Positions 19,630-27,520 of a stretch of 64,000 nt of DNA are shown here, piece by piece. The stretch is from the NCBI RefSeq assembly GCF_035989265.1, contig NZ_JAYKZX010000003.1:558001-622000 (forward strand). The letters are read 5' to 3'. The notes below the pieces were generated by a model. It saw nothing but the letters and a program-made list of their open reading frames with translations, did no database searches and had not been told where the DNA came from. The DNA is from Sphingobium sp. HWE2-09. GTDB taxonomy: Bacteria > Pseudomonadota > Alphaproteobacteria > Sphingomonadales > Sphingomonadaceae. The first letter of the stretch is position 1. The number at the start of each line of letters is the position of its first letter. Position numbers and translations under genes: made by a program.

Positions 19630-21252
19630 ATGGCCAGTTTTTCAGATTCAAATCGTCGGGATATGTTGGGCCTGATTGCCGGTGGCGTTGTGGGGTCCAT
19701 GGTCGGCGCCGGACGATCGGACGCCGCGCCCGCGCCCGGCTACGGCGCAGGGGTGGGCGGCAGTCGCCCCAATCTGATCCTCTATTTCATCGACGAATGT
19801 CGCGCGGATGCGCTGGGCACCTATGGCAACCCGATCTGCAAGACGCCCAATTTCGACATGCTGGCGAGCCAGGGCACCCGCTTTGCCGATTGCCACGTAC
19901 AGTTCCCCGTATGTGGCGCATCGCGATGCAGTTTGCTGACCGGGCTTCCGCCGTCCGAAACCGGCCATCGCAGCCTCTATTATTTCATCCGGCGCGATGA
20001 ACCCAATCTGTTCCGTTACCTCAAGGACAGTGGTTATGACACCTATTGGTTCGGCAAGAACGATGCCTATGCGCCGGAAAGTTTCCCGCTGAGCCTGACC
20101 GAGTGGCACGATATGCCCATGCGTATGCCGCGATCGAAAGAGGGCGGCGGAAAGCCGCCATGGTTGACGGGCGAACCGCTGACCATGCGGTTCGAAGCGT
20201 CGATCGATCGGCGCGAGACGACCGACTATATCCTGTTGCAGAAGGCCATCGAGATCCTGGATCGGCGGGAGAAGGACAAGCCGTTCTGCATGTTCCTGCC
20301 CCTGCTTCAGCCGCATCCGCCCTATGTCGCGCCCGACGGTTTCGACACCATGTACCGGCCGATGGACCTGCCGCCGCTGGCGCCCCCCGGCTTGGCGGGA
20401 AAGCCATCCTATCATGAGGCGATCCGCAAGGCCTATCATCTGGACAAGGCCACCGACCTGGATTTCCGCAAGGTACGGGCGACCTATTATGGGCAGGTCA
20501 GCTATGCCGACTGGTTGCTGGGGCAGATGATGGAAGCGCTGGAACGGACCGGTCACGCCAAGGACACGGTGCTGGTAGCCGGGTCCGATCATGGCGATTA
20601 TGCGGGCGATTACGGGTTGGTGGAAAAATGGCCGAGCGGTCTGGAAACCTGCCTGACCCAAGTGCCGCTGATCGCGCGGATGCCCGGCGGGGCCGCCGGG
20701 CATGTCGTGCATGAGATGGTCGAACTCTATGATATCATGGCGACGTTTCTGGAACTGGGGCAGGTGCAGCCCAAGCACAGCTTCTTCGCGCGCAGTCTGG
20801 TCCCGCAATTGAAGGGGGCCAAGGGCGACGCCAATCGCGCCGCCTATACCGAAAGCGGATATGACACCTTCGAACCCCAGGCGTTCGAACCGCCATTGCC
20901 GGGCAAGCCGGGTCTGTATTCGGCCAAGCATGATATTCAGAATGAACAGCCGCAGACGGTGACGCGCGCGGCCAGCGTCGCCACGCCCGACTATAAATTC
21001 ATCGCGCGTCCCGGCGGACAATCGGAACTATACGATCGGCGGAAAGATCCGATGGAAACGCGCAACCTGATCGACAGCAAAAGTCACGCCAAGGTCAGGG
21101 AAGCGATGCAGGTGCGGTTGATGAACAGATATATTTCCACGACCGGCGTGCCACCGATGGATCGCGACCCCCGGGAAACGCCGGAGTTCAATCTGATGAC
21201 CGAGTTCAGCGCGGAGCAGAAACAGCAGGGCATCGATATTCTGGATAAGTAA
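19630..21252 (+). CDS. Tat-exported sulfatase (alkaline-phosphatase superfamily)
   Basis: A 540-aa sulfatase that hydrolyses sulfate esters. The N-terminus SNRRDMLGLIAGGVVGSMVG is a twin-arginine signal, so the folded enzyme should reach the periplasm. PNLILYFIDECRADALG holds the first metal-binding aspartates. The active-site motif VCGASRCSLLTG (Cys near residue 95, C-x-A-x-R) is the site for conversion to formylglycine. AGSDHGDYAGDYGLVEKW supplies the C-terminal metal ligands. The substrate is unknown. The gene is flanked by direct repeats of the uvrA leader, which suggests insertion beside uvrA. Confidence 0.88.
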   Translation: MASFSDSNRRDMLGLIAGGVVGSMVGAGRSDAAPAPGYGAGVGGSRPNLILYFIDECRADALGTYGNPICKTPNFDMLASQGTRFADCHVQFPVCGASRCSLLTGLPPSETGHRSLYYFIRRDEPNLFRYLKDSGYDTYWFGKNDAYAPESFPLSLTEWHDMPMRMPRSKEGGGKPPWLTGEPLTMRFEASIDRRETTDYILLQKAIEILDRREKDKPFCMFLPLLQPHPPYVAPDGFDTMYRPMDLPPLAPPGLAGKPSYHEAIRKAYHLDKATDLDFRKVRATYYGQVSYADWLLGQMMEALERTGHAKDTVLVAGSDHGDYAGDYGLVEKWPSGLETCLTQVPLIARMPGGAAGHVVHEMVELYDIMATFLELGQVQPKHSFFARSLVPQLKGAKGDANRAAYTESGYDTFEPQAFEPPLPGKPGLYSAKHDIQNEQPQTVTRAASVATPDYKFIARPGGQSELYDRRKDPMETRNLIDSKSHAKVREAMQVRLMNRYISTTGVPPMDRDPRETPEFNLMTEFSAEQKQQGIDILDK

Positions 21253-21376
21253 TCAGGGCCGCAACGGCATGCGGCGGGGCGCTATGCTACGGACATCGGC
21301 AGACGAGCGGCATGATCGTCAAGCGATGGTTCAGCGCCATTGACGTGGTTTGTGCCACAGAGATTTCCCGCGATCA

Positions 21377-21421
21377 GGAGTGCCCGACAGCATCTGGACA
21401 CGCCCCCGGCCTTCCCTTGCG
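21377..21421. repeat. 45-bp repeat, copy A (terminator left arm only)
   Basis: Matches 22646-22690 at 44 of 45 positions in the same orientation. In the other copy the segment forms the left arm and loop of a terminator hairpin; here the right arm is missing because the sequence switches to uvrA leader DNA. Confidence 0.85.
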
Positions 21422-21432
21422 TCGCGGACGGA

Positions 21433-21500
21433 GATGTGGGTGAGGCTCATATGATCCGTTCTACAAATGTTCCGAAGGAGAATCCAGAGCGGAAGATAGG
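21433..21500. repeat. 68-bp direct repeat, copy B (displaced uvrA leader with SOS box)
   Basis: The near-identical partner of 19147-19214 (65 of 68 bases). It carries a second intact GTTCTACAAATGTTC box at 21458-21472. No full gene follows it on the reverse strand; only about 13 UvrA-like codons remain. Confidence 0.9.
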
Positions 21501-21606
21501 AAGTCGGTGCGTCGAGCGAAAGGAGGACAAAGGGGCCAACGTCAAAAAGCGGGCGCCAAAAAGCGGGCGCCAAGGGATGCGCCCGCTTATGGAGGCGATT
21601 AGCCGC

Positions 21607-22374
21607 TCATTCGATCGTGACGCCGACTACCCGCCACGCCCCGCCTTCGCGTTCGAGCGACACGGTTTCTATGGCCTGCGCCTTGTTGGCGAAGTCGGTG
21701 CGGAATTTGACGACCTGATAGCCTGAAGGTGGCGCGGGCAGATCCTGCTGGCTGAGCAGGGTGCGGGACTGCACAGCGCCCAATGGCGGTCGAACCTTCT
21801 CCGACATGTCCGCCCAGACTTTCGCCGTGTTGAGTTTGCGGAAGGCGGCGCCGGTCGCGTTGTAACTGTCATCCCAGCGGCCCTGATCGACAAGCATGAG
21901 GAACTGACGGGCGGCGTCCACGACGGCAGGGTCCGCTGTCTGCGTCATGGCGGAGGACGATGGTGCGGGCGTTGTGGCGTTGGGCATCATGGCAAGTGCC
22001 AGCAGGCCAAGGGACAATGTCATGAGGGTGGCTCCTATGATGATCCGCGAGCGGCTGTCGGTCCGCCCGGCGCCGTCGATCGGCGCCGATCCCTCATTCA
22101 CGCCTTCGATCGAATGATCTTCCCCGATTTGTTTGTCCCCCAGATAATGAGGGTCTGAGCCGGCCTCTGCATCCAGCAACAGGCGGGCGGCCTCCCGGCT
22201 GCTCGACACCGCCAGCTTGCGCCGCGCGTCGCGCAGCCGTTCGTTGATCGTGTGCACCGACAGACCAAGGTCGCGGGCGATGGATTTGGCATCATGACCC
22301 CGGACCATGAGACGCAGCGTCTGCTTCTCTCGCTCGGTCAGCGTGGCGATGTCGGACTGTTCCTGTGTGGTCAT
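21607..22374 (-). CDS. Membrane-tethered LuxR-type regulator with DUF4019 domain
   Basis: About 255 aa in three parts. Residues 10-65 form a LuxR/GerE helix-turn-helix (LTEREKQTLRLMVRGHDAKS, then IARDLGLSVHTINERLRDARRKL). One membrane helix lies near residue 115 (IIIGATLMTLSLGLLALAMM). The C-terminal 110 residues match the DUF4019 pattern (AARQFLMLVDQGRWDDSYNA through GGAWRVVGVTIE) and should face the periplasm. The arrangement suggests a one-component sensor that passes an envelope signal to DNA. The ATG at 22374 has AAGGTGG upstream; another ATG at 22404 is possible. Confidence 0.82.
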   Translation of the reverse strand: MTTQEQSDIATLTEREKQTLRLMVRGHDAKSIARDLGLSVHTINERLRDARRKLAVSSSREAARLLLDAEAGSDPHYLGDKQIGEDHSIEGVNEGSAPIDGAGRTDSRSRIIIGATLMTLSLGLLALAMMPNATTPAPSSSAMTQTADPAVVDAARQFLMLVDQGRWDDSYNATGAAFRKLNTAKVWADMSEKVRPPLGAVQSRTLLSQQDLPAPPSGYQVVKFRTDFANKAQAIETVSLEREGGAWRVVGVTIE

Positions 22375-23049
22375 GGCAGCGACCACCTTAGTTTGGTAGG
22401 GCAAGCCAGCTACCCCTAAAAATTTGTGATGCCGCTCCGGGCACCCGGCATGTCGTTCATCCCTGCCTCGCCGCCGTTCGTCCGGGACCGATGACGCCTG
22501 CCCGATAGGTGGCGCATGTTGTCGAAGCGTTGATGTCAGAATGCGGCCATGCGGTAGGACAGGATAGAGAGACGGCGACGCCCCCGGTTAACCGACGGTT
22601 CAGCGTGATGGGTGTCGTCTCTGCGCTAGAGCTTTACCCCCATCCGGAGTGCCCGACAGCATCTGGATACGCCCCCGGCCTTCCCTTGCGCCGGGGGCGT
22701 TTTCGCGTCTGGCGTGCTTTGGCCAATTCGGCTTTTCCCTTACGGTAATGTGGCTTCCCCATGTCGTTCGCGCGCGGGCGGATGTCGTTCGTCGCGCCGT
22801 TCGTCCGGCGCTGAGCGCCCTTTGTCGGGGATCGTGTCGTTGGCCGATGCGGATCGCCTTCGGTCGAAGCGGACGGGCAGCGTAACGATCGGCGGCGTAG
22901 AGAGGATGGGCGAACGGGGCAGCATGTCCGGCCCCAAAGATCCTTCGGACGAAGACCCTTTCAACGCTGTCCGTTCGCACCCGGCGCCCTGCGCAGCCCC
23001 CTTTTTGCGGCGGCGTGCCGGTCACAACAGATTTTGAGGAGATAGGCCC
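22375..23049. other. Long intergenic region with terminator and UrcA promoter
   Basis: 675 bases without a convincing gene. It holds the leader of the LuxR-type gene, the 45-bp repeat and terminator hairpin near 22646-22703, and the region upstream of the UrcA gene. The words GTCGTTCG and CCGTTCGTCCGG recur several times between 22449 and 22815; I see no clear function in this. Confidence 0.45.
22646..22703 (+). terminator. Hairpin terminator containing 45-bp repeat copy B
   Basis: CGCCCCCGG at 22670-22678 pairs perfectly with CCGGGGGCG at 22691-22699 and is followed by TTTT. It would end a forward transcript, yet no forward gene precedes it closely. Its left arm and loop (within 22646-22690) are repeated at 21377-21421. 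Confidence 0.7.
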
Positions 23050-23394
23050 ATGTTCGTTTCTAACCCATTTATCGCCGCCGTCGCGTCCGTCACCCTGCTG
23101 GCCAGCGCCGGCGTGGCGTCGGCGCAGGATTTCCAGTCCAATGGCCGCACCCGAGAGGTGTATCATGGCGATCTGGACCTTTCGAAGCCCGCCGATCAGG
23201 CGCAGTTGCGCCGCCGCATCGCCAGCGCGGCGAGCCGGGTCTGCGCTTCGGTGAACCTGTCGGCAGCGGCGGCGTGCAAGGCGCAGGCGCTGGCGCATGT
23301 GGAGACGCCGGTGAATGCGGCGATCGCGCGGGCCGAAACCGGGGAGCGCTATGCCGATGCGGGTAAGGGCGTGCCGGCGGTCGTGGGGCATTGA
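23050..23394 (+). CDS. UrcA family protein
   Basis: A 114-aa exported protein. The signal peptide runs to about residue 25 (VTLLASAGVASAQ). The mature part has the UrcA pattern: a REVYHGDLDLSKPADQAQLR segment, a first cysteine in SRVCASVN and a second in AAACKAQALAHVETPVNAAI, which probably form a disulfide. UrcA proteins are small periplasmic proteins of unknown function, abundant in sphingomonads and caulobacters. A strong GAGGAGA site precedes the ATG. Confidence 0.88.
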   Translation: MFVSNPFIAAVASVTLLASAGVASAQDFQSNGRTREVYHGDLDLSKPADQAQLRRRIASAASRVCASVNLSAAAACKAQALAHVETPVNAAIARAETGERYADAGKGVPAVVGH

Positions 23395-23467
23395 TCGGCG
23401 GTTTGATGCTTTGCGAAGGAGGCCCGGTTTGCGCCGGGCCTTTTTTGTGGGGTGGGCGTCGCGATGG

Positions 23468-23536
23468 CCCACCCCGCTGCGACTAGCTCGCTGCGCGAGC
23501 AAGTCTCGCTGCCCCTCCCGCAGGCGGGAGGGGGGG
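23468..23536. repeat. Dispersed repeat, CTCGCTGCCCCTCCCGC family (copy 1)
   Basis: An intergenic block of the form CACCCCGCTGCGACTAG, a short hairpin, then TCTCGCTGCCCCTCCCGC, ending in GGCGGGAGGGG. Related copies occur at 30172-30300 and 48793-48916. It ends in the convergent space just before the crotonase stop and may also act as a terminator. Confidence 0.85.
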
Positions 23537-23539
23537 CTT

Positions 23540-24301
23540 TTAAAAATTCGGGCGGCGTCTTTCGCGGAAGGCGGTGACGCCTTCGGTGAAGTCGGGGAGG
23601 GTGAAGGCGTCGCGGAACAGGGCGAGGGTGGTGGCGTCGTCGTCCGGCTGGCCGTCGAGGATGCGGCGGACGATGGCCTTGGACGCGCGGATGCTGTGTT
23701 GCGCATTGGCGGCGATGGTGCGGGCGAGCGTCTCTGCGGCGGCGCGGGGATCTGGGGCGATGTCGTCGATGAGGCCGATGGCGAGCGCGTCGTCCGCGTC
23801 GTGCAGGGCGGCGGTGAAGAGGATGCGCTTGGCGCGGGCGGGGCCGACCAGGTCGACCAGCAATTTCGTGTCGAACAGCGAATAGACGATGCCGAGCTTG
23901 GCGGGCGTGATGCCCAGGCGCGCGTTGGGCGCGGCGATGCGCAGGTCGCAGGCGATGGCGAGGCCGCAGCCGCCGCCGATGCAATCGCCGTCGATCGCGG
24001 CAATGACCGGCTTTTCCGCATGGGCGAGCGCATATTGGCTGGCGCGGATCGCGGCCTGATTGGCGACGCGCCAGTCGGGGGCGGCGGATTGTTCGGCAAA
24101 TTCATGGATGTCGGCCCCGGCGCAGAACAGGCCGGGGGTGGCGGAGGTGAGAATGAGGACGCGCACCGCATCGTTCGTCATCGCCTGACCGACGAGATGG
24201 GGGAGCGCTTCCCACATCGCCTGGGTCATGGCGTTGCGGCGGTCGGGCCGGTCGATCAGCAGGCGGGCGACCGGGCCGTCTGTCTCCAGCCGCAGGGTCA
24301 T
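23540..24301 (-). CDS. Enoyl-CoA hydratase/isomerase (crotonase) family protein
   Basis: A 253-aa crotonase-fold protein. It shows RPDRRNAMTQAMWEAL at the N-terminus, the oxyanion-hole segment FCAGADIHEFAEQ (residues about 59-71) and IDGDCIGGGCGLAIACDLRI near residue 105. In this second segment the usual catalytic glutamate position is less clear, so the exact reaction (hydration, isomerisation or other) is not assigned. The ATG overlaps the stop of gph by four bases. It may act in fatty-acid or amino-acid degradation. Confidence 0.87.
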   Translation of the reverse strand: MTLRLETDGPVARLLIDRPDRRNAMTQAMWEALPHLVGQAMTNDAVRVLILTSATPGLFCAGADIHEFAEQSAAPDWRVANQAAIRASQYALAHAEKPVIAAIDGDCIGGGCGLAIACDLRIAAPNARLGITPAKLGIVYSLFDTKLLVDLVGPARAKRILFTAALHDADDALAIGLIDDIAPDPRAAAETLARTIAANAQHSIRASKAIVRRILDGQPDDDATTLALFRDAFTLPDFTEGVTAFRERRRPNF

Positions 24302-24966
24302 GGGCGCCAGCTTTGCAGCAGTGGGAGCAGGTCATCGAAATGGTCGATGACGGCGTCGGCATCCAGATTGTCCACCGGGCCGTCGAGGAAGCCGAAACTG
24401 ACGGCGATGCTGGGGATGCCTGCGTTGCGCGCGCCCGCTATGTCGTTGATCGTGTCGCCGATGAAGATGGTGCGGCCGCCGCCTGCGCGCGCGATCATTT
24501 CGTGGATCGGGGCGGGATCGGGCTTGGCGACGCCGACCGTATCGCCGCCCACGATGGCGGCGAAGCGATCCGACAGGCCGATCTGGCGCATCAGGGGGAG
24601 GGTGAAGCGTTCCGCCTTGTTGGTGCAGATGGCGAGTTTGACGCCTGCTGCGGTGAGGGCGTCCATGGCATCGAGCAGGCCGGGATAGGGGACCGAATGA
24701 ATGGCGAGATTCTGCTCATAATAGTCGAGCAGGATGGGGAGCAGGGCGTCCAGCGTGTCGGCGGTATAGCCGCCCGATGCGTCGAGCGCCCGGGCCAGCA
24801 TGATCTTTGCGCCCTTGCCGACGAAGGGGTGGATCGATGCGGTCGGGAAGGGCGGGCGGTCGATCGTGCCGATGGCGTAATTGACCGCGGCGGCGAGATC
24901 CCCGCTGGTGTCGATCAATGTGCCGTCCAGGTCGAAGCCGACGATATCGAAGGGGATGCTGCTCAT
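24298..24966 (-). CDS. gph: Phosphoglycolate phosphatase (HAD superfamily)
   Basis: A 222-aa HAD hydrolase. Motif I FDLDGTLIDTSGDL carries the nucleophile Asp and the general acid Asp. Motif II is LAICTNK, motif III includes the lysine of GVAKPDPAP, and motif IV is FIGDTINDIAGARNAG. This layout and length fit Gph, which clears 2-phosphoglycolate from DNA 3'-end repair. The start at 24966 places motif I at the usual position; the open frame upstream is non-conserved. It is coupled to the crotonase gene by ATGA and divergent from glmU. Confidence 0.87.
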   Translation of the reverse strand: MSSIPFDIVGFDLDGTLIDTSGDLAAAVNYAIGTIDRPPFPTASIHPFVGKGAKIMLARALDASGGYTADTLDALLPILLDYYEQNLAIHSVPYPGLLDAMDALTAAGVKLAICTNKAERFTLPLMRQIGLSDRFAAIVGGDTVGVAKPDPAPIHEMIARAGGGRTIFIGDTINDIAGARNAGIPSIAVSFGFLDGPVDNLDADAVIDHFDDLLPLLQSWRP

Positions 24967-25088
24967 GGCGATGCCCATGCCGTGTGGGTAGTGGCAATGG
25001 CAAGGCAAACATGGCAGAGCGAGGCGGTAATCGCTTCGTGCGGATGATCGTTGCGCCAGTCCCAATCGGCAATGCAAAGGCAGGAGGG

Positions 25089-25113
25089 GCTTCGACAGGC
25101 TCAGCCCGAACGG
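25089..25113. repeat. Dispersed 25-bp repeat around CGACAGGCTCAGCCCGAACG (copy 1)
   Basis: An intergenic unit starting GCTTCGACAGGC. An exact copy lies at 35248-35272 and one with a single change at 36758-36782. A partly complementary form (CTCGACTACGCTCGAAGCG) lies near 35388. It sits in the gph-glmU divergent spacer. Confidence 0.85.
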
Positions 25114-25180
25114 GTTTTGAGGTTGTGGATGGGGCAGCGATCGTTGCGCCGAGGCATCGTAGCAACAGGATCGATACGCC

Positions 25181-26536
25181 GTGACTCATCCCGTCTCTCG
25201 CCCCCTGGCCGTCATCATCCTTGCCGCCGGGCAGGGCACGCGGATGAAGTCGGGGCTGCACAAGGTTTTGCACCCGGTCGCGGGGCGGCCGATGCTGCTG
25301 CATTTGTTGGCGAGCGTGGGGGCGTTGTCGCCGGAGCGGCAGGTGGTGGTCGTGGGCGCGGGGCGCGAGCAGGTCGAGGCGGCGGTGGCCGGGACCGGCG
25401 CGGTGATCGCGGTGCAGGGCGAGCAGCTGGGCACCGGTCATGCGGTGGCCCAGGCGCATGACGCGCTGGCGGGGTTCGCGGGCGATGTGCTGATTCTTTA
25501 TGGCGACGTGCCGCTGGTGAGCGCGGGGACGATGCGCGCGATGCTCGATCGCCTCAGCCGGGGCGACGAGCCGCGCGCGGTGGTGCTGGGCTTCCGCCCG
25601 GACGACGCGGCGGCCTATGGCCGGATCATCTCCGACGGGCAGGGCATCATCACAAAGATGGTGGAATATAAGGACGCCAGCGAGGCAGAGCGGGCGGTGA
25701 CTTTGTGCAACAGCGGGTTAATGGCGGTGCGATCCACGGACCTGTTTGTGCTGCTGGACCAGATCGGCAACCAGAATGCGGCGGGGGAATATTATCTGCC
25801 CGACATCGTCATGCTGCCGGGTGGAACGAGCGCGGTGATCGAGACGGATGCGTGGGAAGTGGCGGGGGTCAACAGCCGGATCGAACTGGCCGGTGTCGAG
25901 GCGATGTGGCAGGCGCGGCGGCGGACGGAGGCGATGCGCGATGGCGTGACGCTGGTGGCGCCCGAGACGGTGTTCTTTGCCTATGACACGGTGCTGGGCC
26001 GCGATGTGGTGGTGGAGCCGAATGTCGTGTTCGGGCCGGGCGTTACGATCGCGGACGATGTGACGATCCATGCTTTTTCCCATCTGGAGGGGTCGAGCGT
26101 CGAGAGCGGGGCGCAGATCGGTCCCTATGCGCGTTTGCGGCCGGGGGCGGATATCGGGGCGAAGGCCAAGGTCGGCAATTTCGTGGAGATCAAGAAGGCG
26201 CGGCTGGACGAGGGGGCGAAGGTCAACCACCTGTCCTATATTGGCGACGCCAGCATCGGGGCGGGGGCCAATATCGGCGCGGGGACGATCACCTGCAATT
26301 ATGATGGGTTCTTGAAATATCGGACGGAGATCGGGGCGGGGGCGTTTATCGGGTCGAACAGTGCCTTGGTCGCCCCGGTGACGATCGGCGCGGGGGCGAT
26401 CGTGGCGGCGGGGAGCGTGGTGACGCAGCCGGTGGAAGACGATGCGCTGTGTCTGGTGCGGCCGCCGCAGGTTGGCAAGCCGGGTTGGGCTGCTGGGTTT
26501 CGGACGCGGATGGCGGCGCGGAAAGCGAGTAAGTGA
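25181..26536 (+). CDS. glmU: Bifunctional GlcNAc-1-phosphate uridyltransferase / GlcN-1-phosphate acetyltransferase
   Basis: A 451-aa enzyme making UDP-GlcNAc for peptidoglycan and other glycans. The N-terminal nucleotidyltransferase domain shows LAVIILAAGQGTRMKSGLHK and LYGDVPLV. The C-terminal left-handed beta-helix (from about residue 250) has hexapeptide repeats and the acetyltransferase stretch VGNFVEIKKARLDEGAKVNH with GTITCNYDG. The start codon is GTG at 25181, with AGGA about ten bases upstream. glmS lies 1.8 kb downstream on the same strand, so two steps of the pathway are close together. Confidence 0.96.
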   Translation: MTHPVSRPLAVIILAAGQGTRMKSGLHKVLHPVAGRPMLLHLLASVGALSPERQVVVVGAGREQVEAAVAGTGAVIAVQGEQLGTGHAVAQAHDALAGFAGDVLILYGDVPLVSAGTMRAMLDRLSRGDEPRAVVLGFRPDDAAAYGRIISDGQGIITKMVEYKDASEAERAVTLCNSGLMAVRSTDLFVLLDQIGNQNAAGEYYLPDIVMLPGGTSAVIETDAWEVAGVNSRIELAGVEAMWQARRRTEAMRDGVTLVAPETVFFAYDTVLGRDVVVEPNVVFGPGVTIADDVTIHAFSHLEGSSVESGAQIGPYARLRPGADIGAKAKVGNFVEIKKARLDEGAKVNHLSYIGDASIGAGANIGAGTITCNYDGFLKYRTEIGAGAFIGSNSALVAPVTIGAGAIVAAGSVVTQPVEDDALCLVRPPQVGKPGWAAGFRTRMAARKASK

Positions 26537-26547
26537 GTTATTGCTCC

Positions 26548-26613
26548 GTGCTCCCGCGCAGGCGGGAGCCTAGGCCAGAGGGCGGAACTGGGCTCCCGCC
26601 TGCGCGGGAGCAC
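26548..26613. repeat. Perfect 23-bp inverted repeat between glmU and the phosphoesterase gene
   Basis: The arms 26548-26570 and 26591-26613 are exact reverse complements (starting GTGCTCCCGCGCAGGCGGGA) around a 20-base loop. It lies just after the glmU stop and just before the next start. It may act as an attenuator or 3' stabiliser and is related in style to the other GC-rich hairpins here. Confidence 0.9.
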
Positions 26614-26621
26614 GCTAGGCT

Positions 26622-27479
26622 GTGGGGATAGGACGCAAAATTCTTTGGGCGCTGTTGGGGCTGGTTCTGCTGGCGGGCGGGTTTGTCTTCTGGCTGTTCC
26701 TGAACGCCAGCGCCATGCCGGTCGTGCGGCGGGCGGAGGTCGTGCTGCCCTTTCCCGTGGGCGCGGCGCGTGATCCGGTGACGGTTGCGCTGTTGACCGA
26801 TACGCATCTGTCGGGACCGGACAATAGTCCGGCGCGGCTGGTGCGGATCGTGACGCAGATCAACGGGTTGAAGCCCGACCTTATCCTGCTGGGCGGCGAT
26901 TATATCGGCGATGACAAGGGCGGGGCCATCTATGATGCGCGGGCGAGCATTGCGCCGTTCGCAAGGCTGCGCGCGCCGTTGGGCGTGGTGGCGGTGCTGG
27001 GCAATCATGATAGCCGCAGCAAGCGCAACCGCCGGGCGCTGAGCGGGCCGGATTGGCGCGCGGCGTTCGCGCGGATCGGCGTGACGCTGTTGCAGGATGG
27101 CGCGGTGCGGCGCGGGCCGCTGGCGATCGGCGGGGTGAAGGATATCTATACCCGGCGGATCGACCTGCCCGCTACGCTGGCGGCGATGGACCGGCTGGGC
27201 GGCGCGCGGGTGCTGCTGTCGCATGGGCCGGATGTGTTTCCGCTCCTGCCCGATGTCGCGTCGCTGACGCTGGTGGGGCATACGCATTGCGGGCAGGTCG
27301 CCCTGCCGTTCCTGGGGGTCGTCTATGTGCCGTCGAAATATGGCACGCGCTATGCGTGCGGCGTCTATCGCGACGGCAATCGGACGATGATCGTGTCGGG
27401 CGGGGTGGGGACGAGCAGCGCGCCGTTCCGGCTGCTGGCGCCGCCCGATATCTGGCTCGTGACGATCAGGCCGCGATGA
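26622..27479 (+). CDS. Membrane-anchored metallophosphoesterase
   Basis: A 285-aa protein with an N-terminal helix (ILWALLGLVLLAGGFVFWLF) and a calcineurin-like phosphoesterase domain. The metal motifs appear in order: LLTDTHL, LLGGDYIGD, VLGNHDSRS, LLSHGPD and LVGHTHCGQ. Relatives with this layout (YkuE-like) act on lipid or nucleotide phosphoesters at the membrane surface; LpxH/LpxG-type enzymes share the fold but the substrate is not known here. The start is taken as GTG at 26622 immediately after the inverted repeat; a later start would remove part of the helix. Confidence 0.85.
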   Translation: MGIGRKILWALLGLVLLAGGFVFWLFLNASAMPVVRRAEVVLPFPVGAARDPVTVALLTDTHLSGPDNSPARLVRIVTQINGLKPDLILLGGDYIGDDKGGAIYDARASIAPFARLRAPLGVVAVLGNHDSRSKRNRRALSGPDWRAAFARIGVTLLQDGAVRRGPLAIGGVKDIYTRRIDLPATLAAMDRLGGARVLLSHGPDVFPLLPDVASLTLVGHTHCGQVALPFLGVVYVPSKYGTRYACGVYRDGNRTMIVSGGVGTSSAPFRLLAPPDIWLVTIRPR

Positions 27480-27492
27480 GGATCGATTGACT

Positions 27493-27513
27493 TGATATCA
27501 TGATATGATATCA
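27493..27513. promoter_or_regulatory. Double palindrome TGATATCA upstream of the third TA pair
   Basis: Two copies of the 8-bp palindrome TGATATCA are separated by five bases (TGATA) and end eight bases before the antitoxin ATG. TTGACT at 27487-27492 may be the -35 element. The arrangement fits cooperative binding of a ribbon-helix-helix antitoxin that represses its own operon. Confidence 0.65.
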
Positions 27514-27520
27514 TGGCATC

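Larger units (their letters stand above)
21253..21606. other. Recombination scar downstream of the sulfatase
   Basis: No intact gene is visible in these 354 bases. They contain a 45-bp segment (21377-21421) also present at 22646-22690, joined directly to uvrA leader sequence (21433-21500). On the reverse strand the junction reads MSLTHISVRDARE, very like the UvrA N-terminus, then runs into unrelated codons. This looks like the remains of a rearrangement. Confidence 0.6.

Noticed and set aside
19161..19700. A 179-codon reverse frame upstream of uvrA
   Set aside because: It crosses the uvrA leader and the sulfatase start and has no family similarity, so it is treated as non-coding.
22509..22748. 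A 79-codon forward frame in the long spacer before the UrcA gene
   Set aside because: It runs through the terminator hairpin, has no ribosome-binding site and no similarity.
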